Of a stretch of 64,000 nt of DNA, positions 24,386 to 36,953 are shown piece after piece. Origin of the DNA: Agaricus subrufescens (lineage: Eukaryota; Basidiomycota; Agaricomycetes; Agaricales; Agaricaceae); NCBI GenBank assembly GCA_029945375.1, contig CM057063.1:2477894-2541893 (forward strand), written 5' to 3'. A program made the position numbers and the translations under genes. Under the pieces are notes generated by a model. That model saw only the letters and a list, made by a program, of their open reading frames with translations. It did no database searches and was not told the DNA's origin. Position 1 is the stretch's first letter. Each line of letters begins with the position of its first letter.

Positions 24386-26782
24386 CGATTGAGACGCTGT
24401 TCGGAACGCCTATCCGTCAGTCAACTATTTTTGAACGGAGTGCTTCCTATTCCAGCGCGCCCAGTCGTGGAGTGCTGCCATCTGCACCACAATACTGGGA
24501 CTTCCAATGCATTGAGTGTACGATCTTACGCCTAATACATCATGATGTACCTCATACTCCACAAAATTCTTTCATTCTTGTTATCAATTGAATCTATATC
24601 TGCCGATAGGACCACCAGATCCCTCTTTGAGGTTGACTTGACAAAACATCATTCTTAAATTTCTATACCAAACTAGAAATGAAGTGACAAGCATGAAAGA
24701 AAATTTCACGATAGGATGGAGAATCTACTGATATCAACACTTATACGTGCTTATAGTACAAATTCATCACTTAACACACCCGCAGACGAGATGATGAAGG
24801 TAGTGAGAGGGGACTGCGGAACACTGGTATTGGTAGGACAAATTCAGGTTGCAACTTCATAAAGATCTTTACTCTCTCTGAATTGGATCAGGAACGATAT
24901 TATCATGTGCTTAGCTTGTTCCGGGCTTCGGAACTTCCCGATTACTAGTAGTTCTCCCACCCTATTCAAACGTCGTTTAACGTTTTGACCTAATCCTCAC
25001 CTTATGCGATATCTCGGATCACCCTGAGCCGGTCCTCCTAATCGTCCTTATCGGCACAGTAACTACTGCACCGAAGGACAACTAGCAGCTAGCCAATTTA
25101 TCCCAAGATATCTTGTCACTGATTATTGTATGGACTACTAGTATAAGCTTAAAGCATACTTACTTTCTTCTCTGATTTACTCGGCCTGGCAGAGCATTTG
25201 TTGCGTGTGTAGTAACGTCACTCAGCATTGTAATAGGTGATGTTCATTGAGCATCGGGCTTGTATGGGGCTGCATACATGGATCCCTGACAGGGTTGATA
25301 TTTCACATTGGTTCGCTCGCAATCGCCCGTACGATGCTGTGATGAGAGGGTCTGATCATGAACCCCCCCAAATCCAGGAGTCTTGTTAGGTGTATAAATG
25401 TTACTACTACATTATGATGGGCCTTACAGCATATCTCCTAATCGGTCGCAGGATATCACAACTATCAATGTCACATTCATTAGGTCAATTGGGTAACCAC
25501 ATAAATCTCTTTACATGAAACGGCTGTGAAGTGAGTTTCTGTGGAAAGCGCAAAGACAAACGTAGTAGGTCATACTATGCTCCCTTGTGTCCAATTTGAC
25601 AAGCAGTGCGTGTCCACTTAGTGGGGGGCAGAGTTTGGACAAAGAGGGTAATAATCGGTGAATCGGTGTTAAATGATTCAATACTCCCGAAGAGGTTAAG
25701 TACGTATGTATCTGCCTTCGACGTAATGGTAAGTTCGTAGACCATAACTCCTTTCTGCATTTTCGGCCGTGGCGCCCGCAGGATCCAGATACACTCATCT
25801 ATACTAGCTACTGGTATAATTGGCTGTATAAATATCCGTGATGCGATGGTCGGGCGCCCTGCAATGATCATTTTAGAATAGACAAGTGTTGTTAGCCCGA
25901 TCTTTGCCTACTTAGTGGGTATTGAGTTGTTGTGACACTATCATTTTCAGTTCGCTATCGTGATGAATTTGAAATGAACTTCAACGCGGCGGCATTTGCG
26001 GAGGGCCAAACAGTATCATCCATCTTCTATTTCTCTGAGTTTCTCATGTTTCAGCCAGTTTCTCGTCGCTTTGGCACGTGTCGATCCTCATGAACTATGA
26101 CAACGGTGCTATACACTAGTCTATAAGCAAATTTAAGGCTCAGGTTGTGACTACGAACCTGATATTAACGTAATGTGTCCAAAGCTAATGAAAGCGTGAT
26201 TTTTGATTTATTCAATCGTTTTGTTATCTATTGAACATGTGGCTCATTTCAACCGAGTCAGCCGGGACGACATTGAGCCATTTATCTCTAGAATTAGAAT
26301 TAGTGGTATAAAACGTCCCCCAAATATTGTAATCCAAGGATGCCAATAGCCTGAGTACCTCTGTTTCGGTTGGCAAGTGGTTACACAATTACTGGACTAA
26401 AGAAAAACTTCATCTAGATATAGGATCCACTAGGTCAAAATGCATCAAAAACGTCATGACATCTGGCGGGTATCTTGTGACCAAGATCCTGGACTCTTGA
26501 ACATTGAAGAGTGCGCCGGGTCGTTATCATCTTTACGGGGTCAAAACCCCTCAAGGATTAGGTGAAGTTGTTACCGCCTTTTTAGCCCTTCAATGTCTTG
26601 GGCACCGTTAACTTTAAATGCCAATTCTGTCCCAAACGGTATCTGAATTAGAACGTCGATTAAGATTATGTACTACTAAGCGAGGGATCTATTTACTTTC
26701 AAATTGTCCGAAAGGGGATAATAATCGCAGGTCGGTGAAGTAGCGATTGCGACGGCCAAGGTATTGAGGGAGAAATAGAGGG
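24386..26782. other. Intergenic, 2.4 kb without recognisable genes
   Basis: Both strands hold only scattered short frames. The best is a 98-codon minus-strand frame at 25575-25871, without family similarity or partner exons. No repeats with clear boundaries were seen. Confidence 0.45.
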
Positions 26783-28717
26783 TCATAGCATCCCTTTGAG
26801 AAACCATAACAATAATTTTGTTGAAAATCGTACGCCTCGCCGAGCACCCTCCCAAGTTGAGGCATGTGTCCGAATACAATCGATCTCGAGTTGCAGACGC
26901 TCTCGCAGATCCAAAGCCGTGTTGTATTTTGTTTCTCGAGAAGATTCAGTCTCGGAAGGAAGAATATCCCGTAGCTCACGCGCAGATTCAGGGATATTCT
27001 TGACCCTCTCGTTGACACAGTGCTCGGCGTTGATCTGGTGGGATGGCAAGACCATGACGAAAGAAAGTTCTGTGTCCAGATGAGCAGACCGCGAATTGAG
27101 ATTTGTCGACCCAAACAATGTTAAAATTGGAAGTGCTTTCGAGGACGATGACAGCCAAATTCCTATAAAATAGTTGGAATCAATTAATCGTGATTATGAC
27201 AAGACTCCACCTTTGGCGTGATATGTCCAACCCGGCTTGTGCCACTCCCATAACTGAATTCCTTTGAAATTCCCTGATGCAGCTTCTTTCCACAGCCGTC
27301 CGGCTTTATCGACTGCCCGGATGAACCGCTTTTCAAAATAGGTGTAACCTTCTGGTATCCTGCCAGATATACCTTTTGAACCAAAGAAACCATTGGCCTA
27401 ATTATTGACATTATCGTCGTAAGCTCAGTTCGGCAGACTGACAAGCAAGACTCACTTTTGGACTAGCGGCAACAATTCTACAATCTACGCCACGACTTCC
27501 AAGGATGACTCTTTGGTAAGGGTGGTATAAACTGAAGTATCCACTTGTCAGATCGAACAAAGGTCGTTTACGAGATCCTGCCGCATTGATACGACGAAAT
27601 AACGTTTGAAGTACTGATTCCTCTTCACGTATACCGAACTGCCCAGCTTGGATAATCGGGAAAATGAAAACGCCTTGATTTGATTTGAAGGAATCTTCAT
27701 TGGTATCTAATTGGATTTGAGAGGCCACCCGGCGGGAGGATTGAAATTCGGTTAGAGCGGCCCGAATCTTTTCATGGATGTGATGAGGGTGTAAGTCAGG
27801 ATCCGACCATTGTAAGAGATAGTCATCCTGAAGGTAAGAGTGGGGCGACAGAACAGTAGTGTCCGAGGTAGGATGTAAACGAAAGGAAAACTTGGCAAAA
27901 GTTTGGAGAAAATCGTAACAATACTGCGCGAACAGTGGCTGGCCATTGAAATGCAGGTAACGGTCTTGACGATTGGTAAAATAAGAATCATTAAGGTTTG
28001 CACTGTGAATTGGTCAACATTTGAATTATATGTCAAAATGCCAAGGTGAGAAGACTTGCCCACTGATGATGATTTCATTGTCAACACCGTATATTTTGGC
28101 GTGCCACGTTCCCCAGCCTTCATTAAAACGGGGTGGTACTATTTTCGCCATAAGTCCACGGAGACTCGGGCTTCTGAACATTGAGACAGAGACTCTGGAA
28201 GGAAACGCCCTCAACAGTGGCAGCAATAGTTTGGCTGTCGAGGAAGCACCTGGCCTAGTTGAGCGGTTGAGGTCGAGGTGGAAATTGACACGGAGCTGAG
28301 GCTTGACACTGAGTTCATGGAATATTATGTCTAGCTAGCAGACCGTTAGTGAAACCCTTTGATTTTCTTCAAAAAAGTGCCACGAACTATTTCCGATTCT
28401 CCCGAGCCAATATATAGAGAAGATAAGAATATCCGGTGCTCGGCCCGTTTGATCATTGCCTGATGAAGTACATAAGTATGACCGAGAGTGAGACTCAAAC
28501 AGAGTATTACCAATAATAATGAATAAAATTCTGCAGGTTGATACAGAATACGAACATCCTTCGGAGGAAGAGAAAACGCTGGTTGTTTGGTGGCAATGGT
28601 GGACGTGAAGTCTTGAATTATTGGATCTAGGTGTGCTGTGGATATCGAGCGGCGACGTATTCCATTTCCACTGGACCGCAGTGCCCGGCGAAAGACAAGA
28701 CGCGAGAGACGAATCAT
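26783..28717 (-). CDS. PGS1: Phosphatidylglycerophosphate synthase PGS1 (PLD family)
   Basis: Exons: 28717-28511, 28459-28388, 28334-28060, 28002-27456, 27397-27211, 27162-26783 (555 aa; yeast Pgs1 is about 520). It makes phosphatidylglycerophosphate from CDP-diacylglycerol and glycerol-3-phosphate, the first step toward cardiolipin in mitochondria. An Arg-rich presequence (MIRLSRLVFRRALRSS) fits import. Family blocks: AEHRIFLSSLYIGSGE, the first HKD site HAKIYGVD in GWGTWHAKIYGVDNEIIISG, PIIQAGQFGIREEE, DLTSGYFSLY, ANGFFGSKGISGRIPEGYTY, the second site in WTYHAKGIW, FGSTNLNSRSAHLDTE, and the C-terminal VRFSTK...FLKGML. Intron 3 (28059-28003) starts with GC (GG|GCAAGT) and is the only choice that keeps the frame through ISGANLNDSYFTNRQ. 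Upstream in-frame Met codons exist, but the presequence supports 28717. Confidence 0.95.
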
Positions 28718-29051
28718 CGTTGTGATGATGGGAAACTGAATTTGGAGAAGCAGGTGATACTGTTTATGCATATTTGGCATTTGCCGTCACTAGGCTCACC
28801 ATGAGCCGAACGCCTAAAAGCTACTGTGAGGCGTCCTGAGCTAAATTAATAGCTGGTTCGTGTCTTTGAAAATATCCGATATGAGTTTCATCAAACAAAC
28901 TTGCAACCAGTTCGCCGTCGAGTTGGCTTATATTACGTCCCGAGCTTCTTTAATGTTGATGAACTAATGAGCCCGTGAGGACCATCTCCCTGTGCGGGGA
29001 AAATGAGTCTGAGTCTGGGCCCTTCTTTGACAGTTCTGGAACTATAAAAGA

Positions 29052-29691
29052 ATGGACAACCATCATGAATTCCGCTTCGCGAACTCTATGTCAACTAGCT
29101 CAGAACCTCTTACTCCCGGCCTGTCTGAAGAGCCAGACACCGTGGCCGATCTACTCGACCAATTCTACTCAAATGCTTGGGACGATGAAGAGAAAAATGA
29201 GTAAGTGAATAGCTATCTCCTGCGCAAATTAAGGTCATCGGAAATGTACGTAATAGAGAAGAGGATGCAGGCCTGTATGGCCTTTACGACCGCTACTCCC
29301 CCCTATCCGGTGCAATATCGCCGCCACCCATTCTGAAACGTGAATTATCTCTCAAACAGCCCCTTGATGAGGAAATTCTTGCTGAGAAGCTTTGGAACTA
29401 CCTGGAATCTGCAGCGCGCAGTCGCACACCTGATTTTCAACATGACACCCAGAATGTAATAGATACTCAGAACGCAACTCCAGAAGAATCAAGAGGTAGA
29501 AAGTATTGCGACTACTATAATTACAATACTCTACTGAACAACATTGAACAGAATCTTCATCGCCAACAACTCGCCTTAGTGCGGAAGCAAATCATAATCT
29601 GCATCAAAAGCTGCCTCAGATACTTCCTCTTCTTCATCAGACAATCGGGCTGGAATCCCCGCCGACTGAAAGACCCACAGTGCCTAGCTAG
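29052..29691 (+). CDS. Small hypothetical protein
   Basis: Exons: 29052-29200, 29257-29495, 29552-29691 (175 aa), joined by two 56-nt GT..AG introns with all phases matching. The protein is acidic and probably disordered: MDNHHEF..., an acidic block TVADLLDQFYSNAWDDEE, GLYGLYDRYSPLSG, ISPPPILKRELSLKQPLDEE and a Pro/Thr-rich tail. I do not recognise it. It is divergent from PGS1, with 334 bp between the start codons. The splice consistency supports a real gene; the function is unknown. The short spacing suggests a shared promoter region with PGS1. Confidence 0.6.
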
Positions 29692-30679
29692 TGTGTTGTT
29701 TTCACATATGTAGCATAACATGTATCTTCCTCATTTCGCAGTCGTTCATTGGATAGTCTTTCACCCGCAGCTACCTCCACTGGAATAGTACCAATCTCAT
29801 CAGAAAACTCCACTGCTTTTCAACTGAAGCCACATAAATATTCTAAGCCACGTATATCCCAAGTTTGAGCAGTAAGATAATCTCTGGGGTAACTTATGGG
29901 CATGTACAGCGATTACAACACTGGTTATCGATTTAGCAATTAGGTTCAGGTGCATCATGCCGTTTCTGACTCGGCATTTTCCGGGTAGCATCATCACCGT
30001 AGGCTGCGGAAATTGTTTTATCTTCAAATCACATTCGAGGTGGCGGCCCTTGTTGATTTCCCTTAACACTTCCTCGGCTCATAACCGGTTCGCCCTTGCA
30101 ATTTTGGCTTATTACCCCATAATACAAATACTAGCCTCAAATTTCGTATTTGGGCCGTCGGGTGATTAATGCGAGTGTGCCTGTCAATTATCCAATGTTA
30201 AGACATGACGAAGCTTCAAGCTTCAGGTTTAAGCATACTGAAAAGGTTAAACGCATTCGGCGGTCTCAAGACTTCATATTTATCCTTTTTTGTAATAATG
30301 TCAACTCGTTGAATACGAACGCATCACTTCAGGTCCCAGGGAAATTTTGCTTTTTTATCTTTTTCAGTTTTTACGTTGATTTGACGGATTGAATAGAATT
30401 AGATTCTGTCAATATCGTAACTGATGAATTTATAAGCTAGGAAACACATTTATCCGTGAACCGCTGCACCGGGGGGAGCTGGGCGCGGATTCCATGATGC
30501 TAACAAATATATTTGCCTTTCCAAATGCTTATGGATATACAATCTGTATGTACACTGTGGTAACCAGAATGAATGCCTGTCATAGAAAGTCATTACTATA
30601 TGGTACTTGGTAGAGATGTATTAATAGGTTGTTACATGACCAAACCATCATTTCGTCTGTTATCATAAGTGGCAGTAGA
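29692..30679. other. Intergenic, no gene seen
   Basis: No coding structure was found between the small hypothetical gene and the convergent membrane-protein gene. The sequence is AT-rich. Confidence 0.45.
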
Positions 30680-31407
30680 CTAGTGTGAACGTACCACCCA
30701 CATAATACCAAATACGATTACGGTCATCAGAACGAACCACGAAAAGAACACCAGGGGGCCGAGGAATCCGGAAAACATAAGAATATCGAAGTATGCTTGG
30801 TTGATGTATGAGAGCTCGAAGGACCGCATAGCAAAAACTCCCAATATAACCCCGGCAATAGTGTGATAAATTTCGCACACAAAAAGCAGGGTGATCTTCT
30901 CTTGCAAAGCCCTGTCCAGTTTGATTCTCTCTTGGAAAACATGACGATGTCGACTTTGATGGTCGACGTCAGGTGTCCCAAAATGCGGCAGGGGCGTGGT
31001 ATTAAATCGTTCTTGAAGGACATAGAAAATGGAAAGCCCGAGCCCACCGAATCCCGCAACGCCAACAATGTCGGTGAGCGAAAAACAATCGATGAAACCG
31101 GAATGGCGGAGGGGAATTTGACCGAAGCAAATGAACATGGCGAGTTTACTGGACGTGGTGATGAAGGTAAGGAGACATCTTCGCATTTGTGCGACGTTTG
31201 GTGGAGAGGAAAAGGCTTGGACGAGAACGACAAATCCTCCGAGTACTGCTGCCGAAACAAACGTCTGTATTGGAAAGACCACAACACCATGGATCAGCCT
31301 GGTGGTTAGTATGTACTGGGAAGACATACCTTTATAATTTCTTTCATTTGCACTCTCAAAGAACCAGGTGAAGGAGCAGTGTTGACGAAGGCGGTGCTGG
31401 TGTTCAT
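30680..31407 (-). CDS. Multi-pass membrane protein, unknown function
   Basis: Exons: 31407-31330 and 31264-30680 (220 aa), with a 65-nt intron containing a perfect TACTAAC branch site. After a soluble N-terminus (MNTSTAFVNTAPSPG) come five or six hydrophobic segments: TFVSAAVLGGFVVLVQAF, CLLTFITTSSKLAMFICFG, IVGVAGFGGLGLSIFYVL, ITLLFVCEIYHTIAGVILG, and a long last stretch (DILMFSGFLGPLVFF ... VIVFGIMWVV). Two charged loops lie between segments 3 and 4. I do not recognise the family. The C-terminus could continue through a donor at the final GTACGT, but no convincing next exon was found. Confidence 0.62.
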
Positions 31408-32784
31408 GGCGGACGGCTTGATTTAGAGCGCGAAAAACAGGGGGGATTCGGAAGATAGCGAAAATGATATAGGTAACCCCATTTTTTATAGGTCTTTATT
31501 TTGGAGTATCGCAAACCATTTTTGACAAATCTTGTCGAGCCGTAATCAGGTTTGTTGAGGCTGGCCATCGGAACAGATCTTTATTTTCGATAAATTGAAT
31601 GTGCTGTTTGATCAGGTGCAGATCATCGGAGGTATCTTTGCCCATCGGACACCGAATCGATCTTGTTTGGTGGGGTGTATCCTGTCTTGTCATATCTTGA
31701 CGCTACTCGGCTTATGACCCTGATGACCCTTTCCTGACTTCATGGGGCTTGTACTAGTGCGTACGGTCCTTGACGATCCTGTTCCGGCCACCTGATTTCT
31801 AAATAGAGATATGACGATGCCACAGGTCCGTGAGACTGGCGAACACGATGAACGAAAAAAAAGTGATAACGCAATCGTTCATGAACTTCCCAGCTCACAT
31901 GACATGACCAGCAACGTTGGCTCAAAACTGATATGACGCCAGGATAAGTCTCGCACATCAGGGGTAACGGGTTACAAGGATAGTCACATCCTACCAGGAC
32001 GATTCTCTCATCTCGCTTCCGGATTAGGGCTAGTCCCGATAGCCTGCAGATATTAAATTGGTCCCGGGATATTACGGGCGCAATCGATTTGTTGCTGAAC
32101 TTGGCAGTTGCCAGCCTGTTGCAGCGGTAACAATGGCAACAGCGCTGTTCCACGAGACGCTATTACCGGGTTCGCAGTCGGCATCAGAGTGCTGTCTGAA
32201 CTGAAGTGATTCTTCGCCTGATTTACCAGTTGAGCTTGGAGTGTCTTATAGGTTTCGTGAGGAAGAACCCCTATCATTATACACTTCCACTAGGTTTGAA
32301 CTGCATTGCGAGTGGATGAATACATGCAACGATACAACTCTTGCTTTCGTCAACATTTAGGCTGGTTTCATTTCACTAAAGACCATGACTCAGTCACTCT
32401 CAACGAATTTATCAAAAATTACAATGTTTACATCATTATTTCATCTCACCTGGTTTTCTTTTTCATGACGACAAAACAGGCATCGAACTGCTAAGCTGAT
32501 ATTGGTATCAAAATTGAATCCCCGATCGTTTGGAAATCTACACAGAGCGAGTAGCGGCGGGGGTCGGAATTACTGCTCGGGTGTTACAACTGACAACCTT
32601 CCAATAGGCACTGATATGGTCAACGAATATATGACTCCATTTCTGGATCGATAACGGTACCGCAATAATATCCTGAGACTTCAACGAGACTTTCAGAGTT
32701 GTATAACGAATGCTGGTTTCGTGAGATTGTCAATGTCGAAGGGAAGTGAAACACGATATGACATCTGCGTAGTCACAGATGAGT
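31408..32784. other. Intergenic, no convincing gene
   Basis: Three minus-strand frames (31496-31693, 31740-32153, 32053-32277) overlap here, but they do not connect through splice sites and resemble nothing I know. One Cys-rich frame near 32100 looks accidental. Confidence 0.4.
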
Positions 32785-33820
32785 CTAGTTGGATGTCTGA
32801 GCACCTGACAAATAGACGATAAAGACTGCCAATACCTCATTGTGCGTGGATACCTTCTGTCTCGATGCAGCGGCAGCCTTGGCCTCACTCAATGGCTTAC
32901 TCCATCGCGCTTCGGGTGCGTCCCAGATACCAAATTCTTCCTGAATCTCTTTAACACTTTGGTTCCAGCGTTCTTCCCAGTAGATTGTGATGAGACTTCT
33001 TGCATTTCCACCGCATTTCATGGCCCATGGTACAAATTCCGAGTAGAGGCGTTGTCTTTGTGCAACCGTAAGGCGCAATGGGGCAAACAAGGCAGCAAAA
33101 CCGGCCATCGGGATGCCAAGGTTAGCGAATTCAAAAACCTTCAGTGCCACCTCGGACTCTACGTTGACAGGAAGATTGCATATGCAATGATAGAAATCAT
33201 GGCATTCCCTGTACCTTTGCATAACATATGCTAGTTCCGGATCGTCAATGTAATGCACCTGAAGAAAATTAGATCTATTAAGATGAAAATTGAAGTAACT
33301 TACAGGTTCGCGGGTATCAGGAGTAACTCCGCAGCGTTCAAGCCAAGTCACATAGGCACGGCCGAAGGTTCCTTCAGGGTATTGCGCAAGCTGTTCCATG
33401 TTGACAGTTTCGGTGTTTACCCTCGGGCGATCTTTCATGATCCTCCTACCCTCGCTATTTTCAAGCATTCTATTCCTTAAACGCGGCAAGCAAGATCCAG
33501 CTGTCAACTCTCCAAAAGCAGCGACCATGTCTATGAAATAAGGCTTGGCTTCGATGTATAGCGGCCTGAGAATACAGGAACTCACCTCCCCTTTTGGGAT
33601 CTGTGACAGCTTTAAGAGCAGAGCCGACAGTGAGGAAGGTATGTTCAAAGCAGTTGAGCGGTATGTGGCCCTCGTATAACTGTTTCGTGCTAACCGGGCG
33701 CCGAGAGATGACTTGGGGAACTATTCGTGCATGCTTAGTAGCAAACAATGGAGACAATGCGCGGTGGGGAGAAAGACTTGTTGTCGTCCGCAAAGACCTA
33801 GCTAGTCGTTCGAGTTGCAT
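32785..33820 (-). CDS. COQ4: Ubiquinone biosynthesis protein COQ4
   Basis: Exons: 33820-33586, 33530-33304, 33258-32785 (311 aa). Mitochondrial matrix-side protein of the CoQ synthome, needed for ubiquinone formation and implicated in the C1 decarboxylation/hydroxylation step. The Arg/Ser-rich N-terminus (MQLERLARSLRTTTSL) fits a presequence. Core blocks: HIPLNCFEHTFLTVGSA, DMVAAFGELT, YPEGTFGRAYVTWLERCGVT, DDPELAYVMQRYRECHDFYH and AMKCGGNARSLITIYWEERW. The metal site HD-x2-H-x11-E is intact (HDFYHCICNLPVNVESE). The second intron is short (45 nt). The start at 33820 is the only ATG upstream of the presequence-like segment. The last 16 residues may be intron if a donor at NE|GTATTG is used. 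Confidence 0.94.
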
Positions 33821-34051
33821 GTTTTGCAAAGTACGGAGACCAAGAAAGTTCGCACATAAGTTGAAATGATGACAGAAACAGACTCGGTAATTGCCGTGAT
33901 CTCATCGACTTGCCTTGATCTCAACAACTCGCTTACTCGTCTCCGACGATGGTCATCGTAATCTGTACCTCTGGAGTCCGACCCCGTTTCATTCATAATC
34001 CCTTATACTCGTCTATCTCAAATCTGCTGTTAATGACCCGAAACTTGTTTA

Positions 34052-35077
34052 ATGGAGTGTCCTATCAATATCAAGTTTCAACGTGTTACTTCACGATCGA
34101 AACCTTCTGCTGCCGGAACGTCTTTGTTGAAATCTATTGCGCAATGTAGTCTTTGTATAAAACGAACTTCGTCAACACTCCTTATACTAGCAATACTGTT
34201 GTTAACTCCCTCTTTACCTCGAAGAACTATGAACGCTCAACCGCTGTCTCGGGGAGATATCAAGCTCTCTGCGTCTTGCTTTCCTTCTTCAGACAACAAT
34301 CTCGGTCATACCAAACGATATGCTATGTACATCCCTCAAAGCTTCTTTGACAACGCTCGGAGAGCTTTGGCTCAGATAGAAACGGAAAGCACATGGGAGT
34401 TTTCTCCTGCTTTGATCACCTCCTCGGAATCAGTACTCCCGGAGAGCACTTCCGGCCTATCAAATACGCCGGCACAGGAAATTGCATTTCGGTATCGAGC
34501 GGGGATGCCGCTGTGCTTTGACAAGGATGCGCCTCAATCGGATGTTGTCATTGATATTGGAGCTAGCACTGATGATGGCTCCTCAACCACATTCTACTCC
34601 CCAGTAGAATGCCCAGAATGTCCTTCTGACGACACATTAACGGTCACGATCTCACAAACCGAAATTAAATTCCCTCATAGACAAACATGCCCAGAGTTTT
34701 CCGAAACATTGGTCAGTCGTTGCATCAGCATTTATAGTATTCCTAACCTCGCTCAATACTTGCCTCTTTCATCGATCTAGGAGAAGGCAGTTCACTCTGC
34801 TACCCAACCGCGTGGGTTTAGAGAGGACAACATCAAAGCTTGTCCGAGCACCAAACTACTGCGAACCATGGTGAATCGGATGTTTCAGCTACACACCCAT
34901 GACGTGCAAGAGGGGTGCGTGTGTTACACCTCACATTCCAATTTACAATTTAACGCCCGTTTTAGGAGGCGCATGCTATGGTTACCAAGCCCAAAATTAC
35001 ACGAAAATCGAGAAGACCTTCAGGGTAGCCTCCAACACAGTTTTCGGTGTATGTGGTTTTCTTTTCCTGGCGGTTAA
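34052..35077 (+). CDS. Hypothetical protein
   Basis: Exons proposed: 34052-34711, 34781-34914, 34966-35077 (301 aa). The first exon is a 220-codon open frame with a hydrophobic stretch (STLLILAILLLTPSL, about residues 40-55) that could be a signal anchor. An in-frame ATG after it (MNAQPLSRGD) is an alternative start for a soluble form. A CPEC-type pair (VECPECPSDD) is visible, but no domain is recognised. Exon 2 (EKAVHSATQPRGF...MFQLHTHD) is open in only one frame. The 3' end is uncertain: a donor at 34904 instead of 34915 would give a short basic tail (THDEAHAMVTKPK). It is divergent from COQ4, with 231 bp between the starts. Confidence 0.5.
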
Positions 35078-35657
35078 TTTATAGTTACTAAAGCCGGGTG
35101 TTATTTAGCAATAATTGTGGACATCCTGTCTAAATTTTCTCGCCACAGATAATTTATCGCTCGTTAAGCGCTGTTCTATGTTGGAAGCTGTTTCAGGTTA
35201 TTTATTTGTAGTCACATCCAACACTGATCGTCATCCTCTCATTGTATCACTAAAGCCCAGGACACCAGGCAACTCAGTCACACTTTTTCTGTCGGTTACT
35301 GTAATCACTGGTCCAGTCAACTTTTGTGTATCCGAAGGCGGGTCTATTTAGACTCTCCTATGTTCTCACGGATGCATCGCCTCGTTACTGTACTGTAATG
35401 AATACTTCGATCATTGATTGAATCTATGTCAACAGAGACGCAGTTTAATAAAGCAACCCTCTTCTGGTCCGGTTTGTCCTTAACTCATCTTTATATGCCA
35501 GATCGGCATCGTTACGTTTTTTATTTGATAAATACATTTACATCCCACAAACAACTTCGGCAAGACGTAAGCTACACTAAAGGGACATAATTGTCAAAGG
35601 GGTTTAGCAAGAATTAAGGCGGAATAGCTCCAAGATGGGGAATTGATCGTAATTCGA
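35078..35657. other. Convergent intergenic region
   Basis: This 580-bp stretch lies between the hypothetical gene (+) and the zinc-finger gene (-). No coding structure was found. In particular, nothing here could supply an ADP-ribosyltransferase domain to the adjacent zinc-finger gene. Confidence 0.5.
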
Positions 35658-36731
35658 TCAATTTGCGCTTTCGACAGGGCTCGGTTCTGTCTCGCCTTCA
35701 TCATAGTGTTTGTGCATGGCCTCCTCACGACACGCCAGAGAACAGAAGTAGTCTGTATCACTTTGGGGAAGAACAAGGCACATGATACAAGGGGATAATA
35801 GTCCAGAAGTGACGGCTTCCCTACAGCAACGAGTAATAAGTCCTTTGGTAAGGGATGGGAAAACAGGACAGGAAACGTACTCCCGGTGCCTCAACGAACA
35901 GAAATCGCTCGTCACTCCTTCTTCGTCAACATAGACAGACTGCTTGCAGCCAGGGATAATGCACCTAAGATCATCGGTAGTCGATTTGGTGCTAATATTA
36001 AGCTTCGGTTGAGTTTTCTTCTTTCCGCGCAAAAAGGAGGGTACCGAGAGAATACCGTTTGAACCCTTGGTCGCGTTACTAGAAGCTTGACCGGTACCAG
36101 CGGAGACAGCAGCGGAGCTAAAAAGGGGGTTACTGGCTGGGGATCCGGTGGATTGGACATTGGGACCAGTGGCGCCAGAGGCTGTTGACCCTTGGCCCTG
36201 CGCAGCGGCGAGCATTGATTGGATTTGGGGGACAACGAGTTCTATATTTACGTCAGTCCCGGCCCAATACGATCAATGTATTGACACGCACGAGCAATCT
36301 GCATTGGGTCAATGGTGCTGCCACTCCCAGCGAGTTGCTGGCCAGCGTTAGTACCACTGTTCTTCTTGCTTGCGCTGCTCGTCGCAGAGCTTCCAGGACG
36401 AGTCTTTGTCCCGTTGGCGCTCGCGAGGGAGGCGCAGTGCTTTCCGCAGTATTCGAAATTCTGGAATTTGGGCTTCTTCCGGCAATGCTATAAGTGAAAT
36501 GTGCGTCAGCGCTAGCGATGAGAGGATCATTTCTGTATTAACTTACGTTACAGAGGGCCGCAGCTTGAGTGGCGCAGGTCTTGGAACAGAATTGGTGATT
36601 CCCGTACTTGGGCTTCAGGTGACAAAGCTGGGAATTCATTGAGAGATATCCACGATAATAATGACATTTCCTACTTCACAGAGCTGAACTCCCGCTGCAG
36701 GTTGAGTAATCGGGGCACGGGTAACGGCCAT
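35658..36731 (-). CDS. Four-zinc-finger protein, ART-paralogue without catalytic domain
   Basis: Exons: 36731-36675, 36627-36547, 36487-36292, 36241-35881, 35820-35658 (285 aa, all phases match). Four Cys-rich fingers are visible: CELCHLKPKYGNHQFCSKTC, CNHCRKKPKFQNFEYCGKHC, C-x4-C ... FCSLRH, and CIMCLVLPQSDTDYFCSLAC. A Ser/Gly/Ala-rich linker separates fingers 2 and 3. The same four-finger order occurs at the N-terminus of the ADP-ribosyltransferase gene at 41294, where a catalytic domain follows. Here the frame stops soon after finger 4, and no ART sequence exists downstream. I infer a truncated paralogue, possibly a binding or decoy subunit. The finger type is not one I can name exactly; it resembles FCS/MYM-like CxxC...CxxxC zinc sites. 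It is directly upstream of the NADAR gene on the same strand. Confidence 0.82.
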
Positions 36732-36953
36732 ACTAAGAGCGAGGAAGAAGACTGAGTAGTAGCTTGTGGGTGGAACATACTAAGTATTTATACTATCTTA
36801 AATAGCTTTACGACAATGTTGCAGACATGTTTCATCAGAAGACACGTTGCGTATCACGTCCTACACGCCCATATATGATATCGCCTCCTACCCTACACGT
36901 GCCTTCGGTAGCCTTTGGGGCAACCCGAGGCCCACGAGGAGATGTAAATTTCT

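Noticed and set aside
25575..25871. 98-codon minus-strand frame as a gene
   Set aside because: No similarity, no flanking exons, and it is isolated in a 2.4-kb gene-free stretch.
30863..31309. 148-codon plus-strand frame
   Set aside because: It is antisense to the multi-pass membrane gene, whose hydrophobic segments and TACTAAC intron are far stronger evidence.
31740..32153. Cys-rich 137-codon minus-strand frame as a possible zinc protein
   Set aside because: Cys spacing is irregular, no splice partners exist, and the composition looks accidental.
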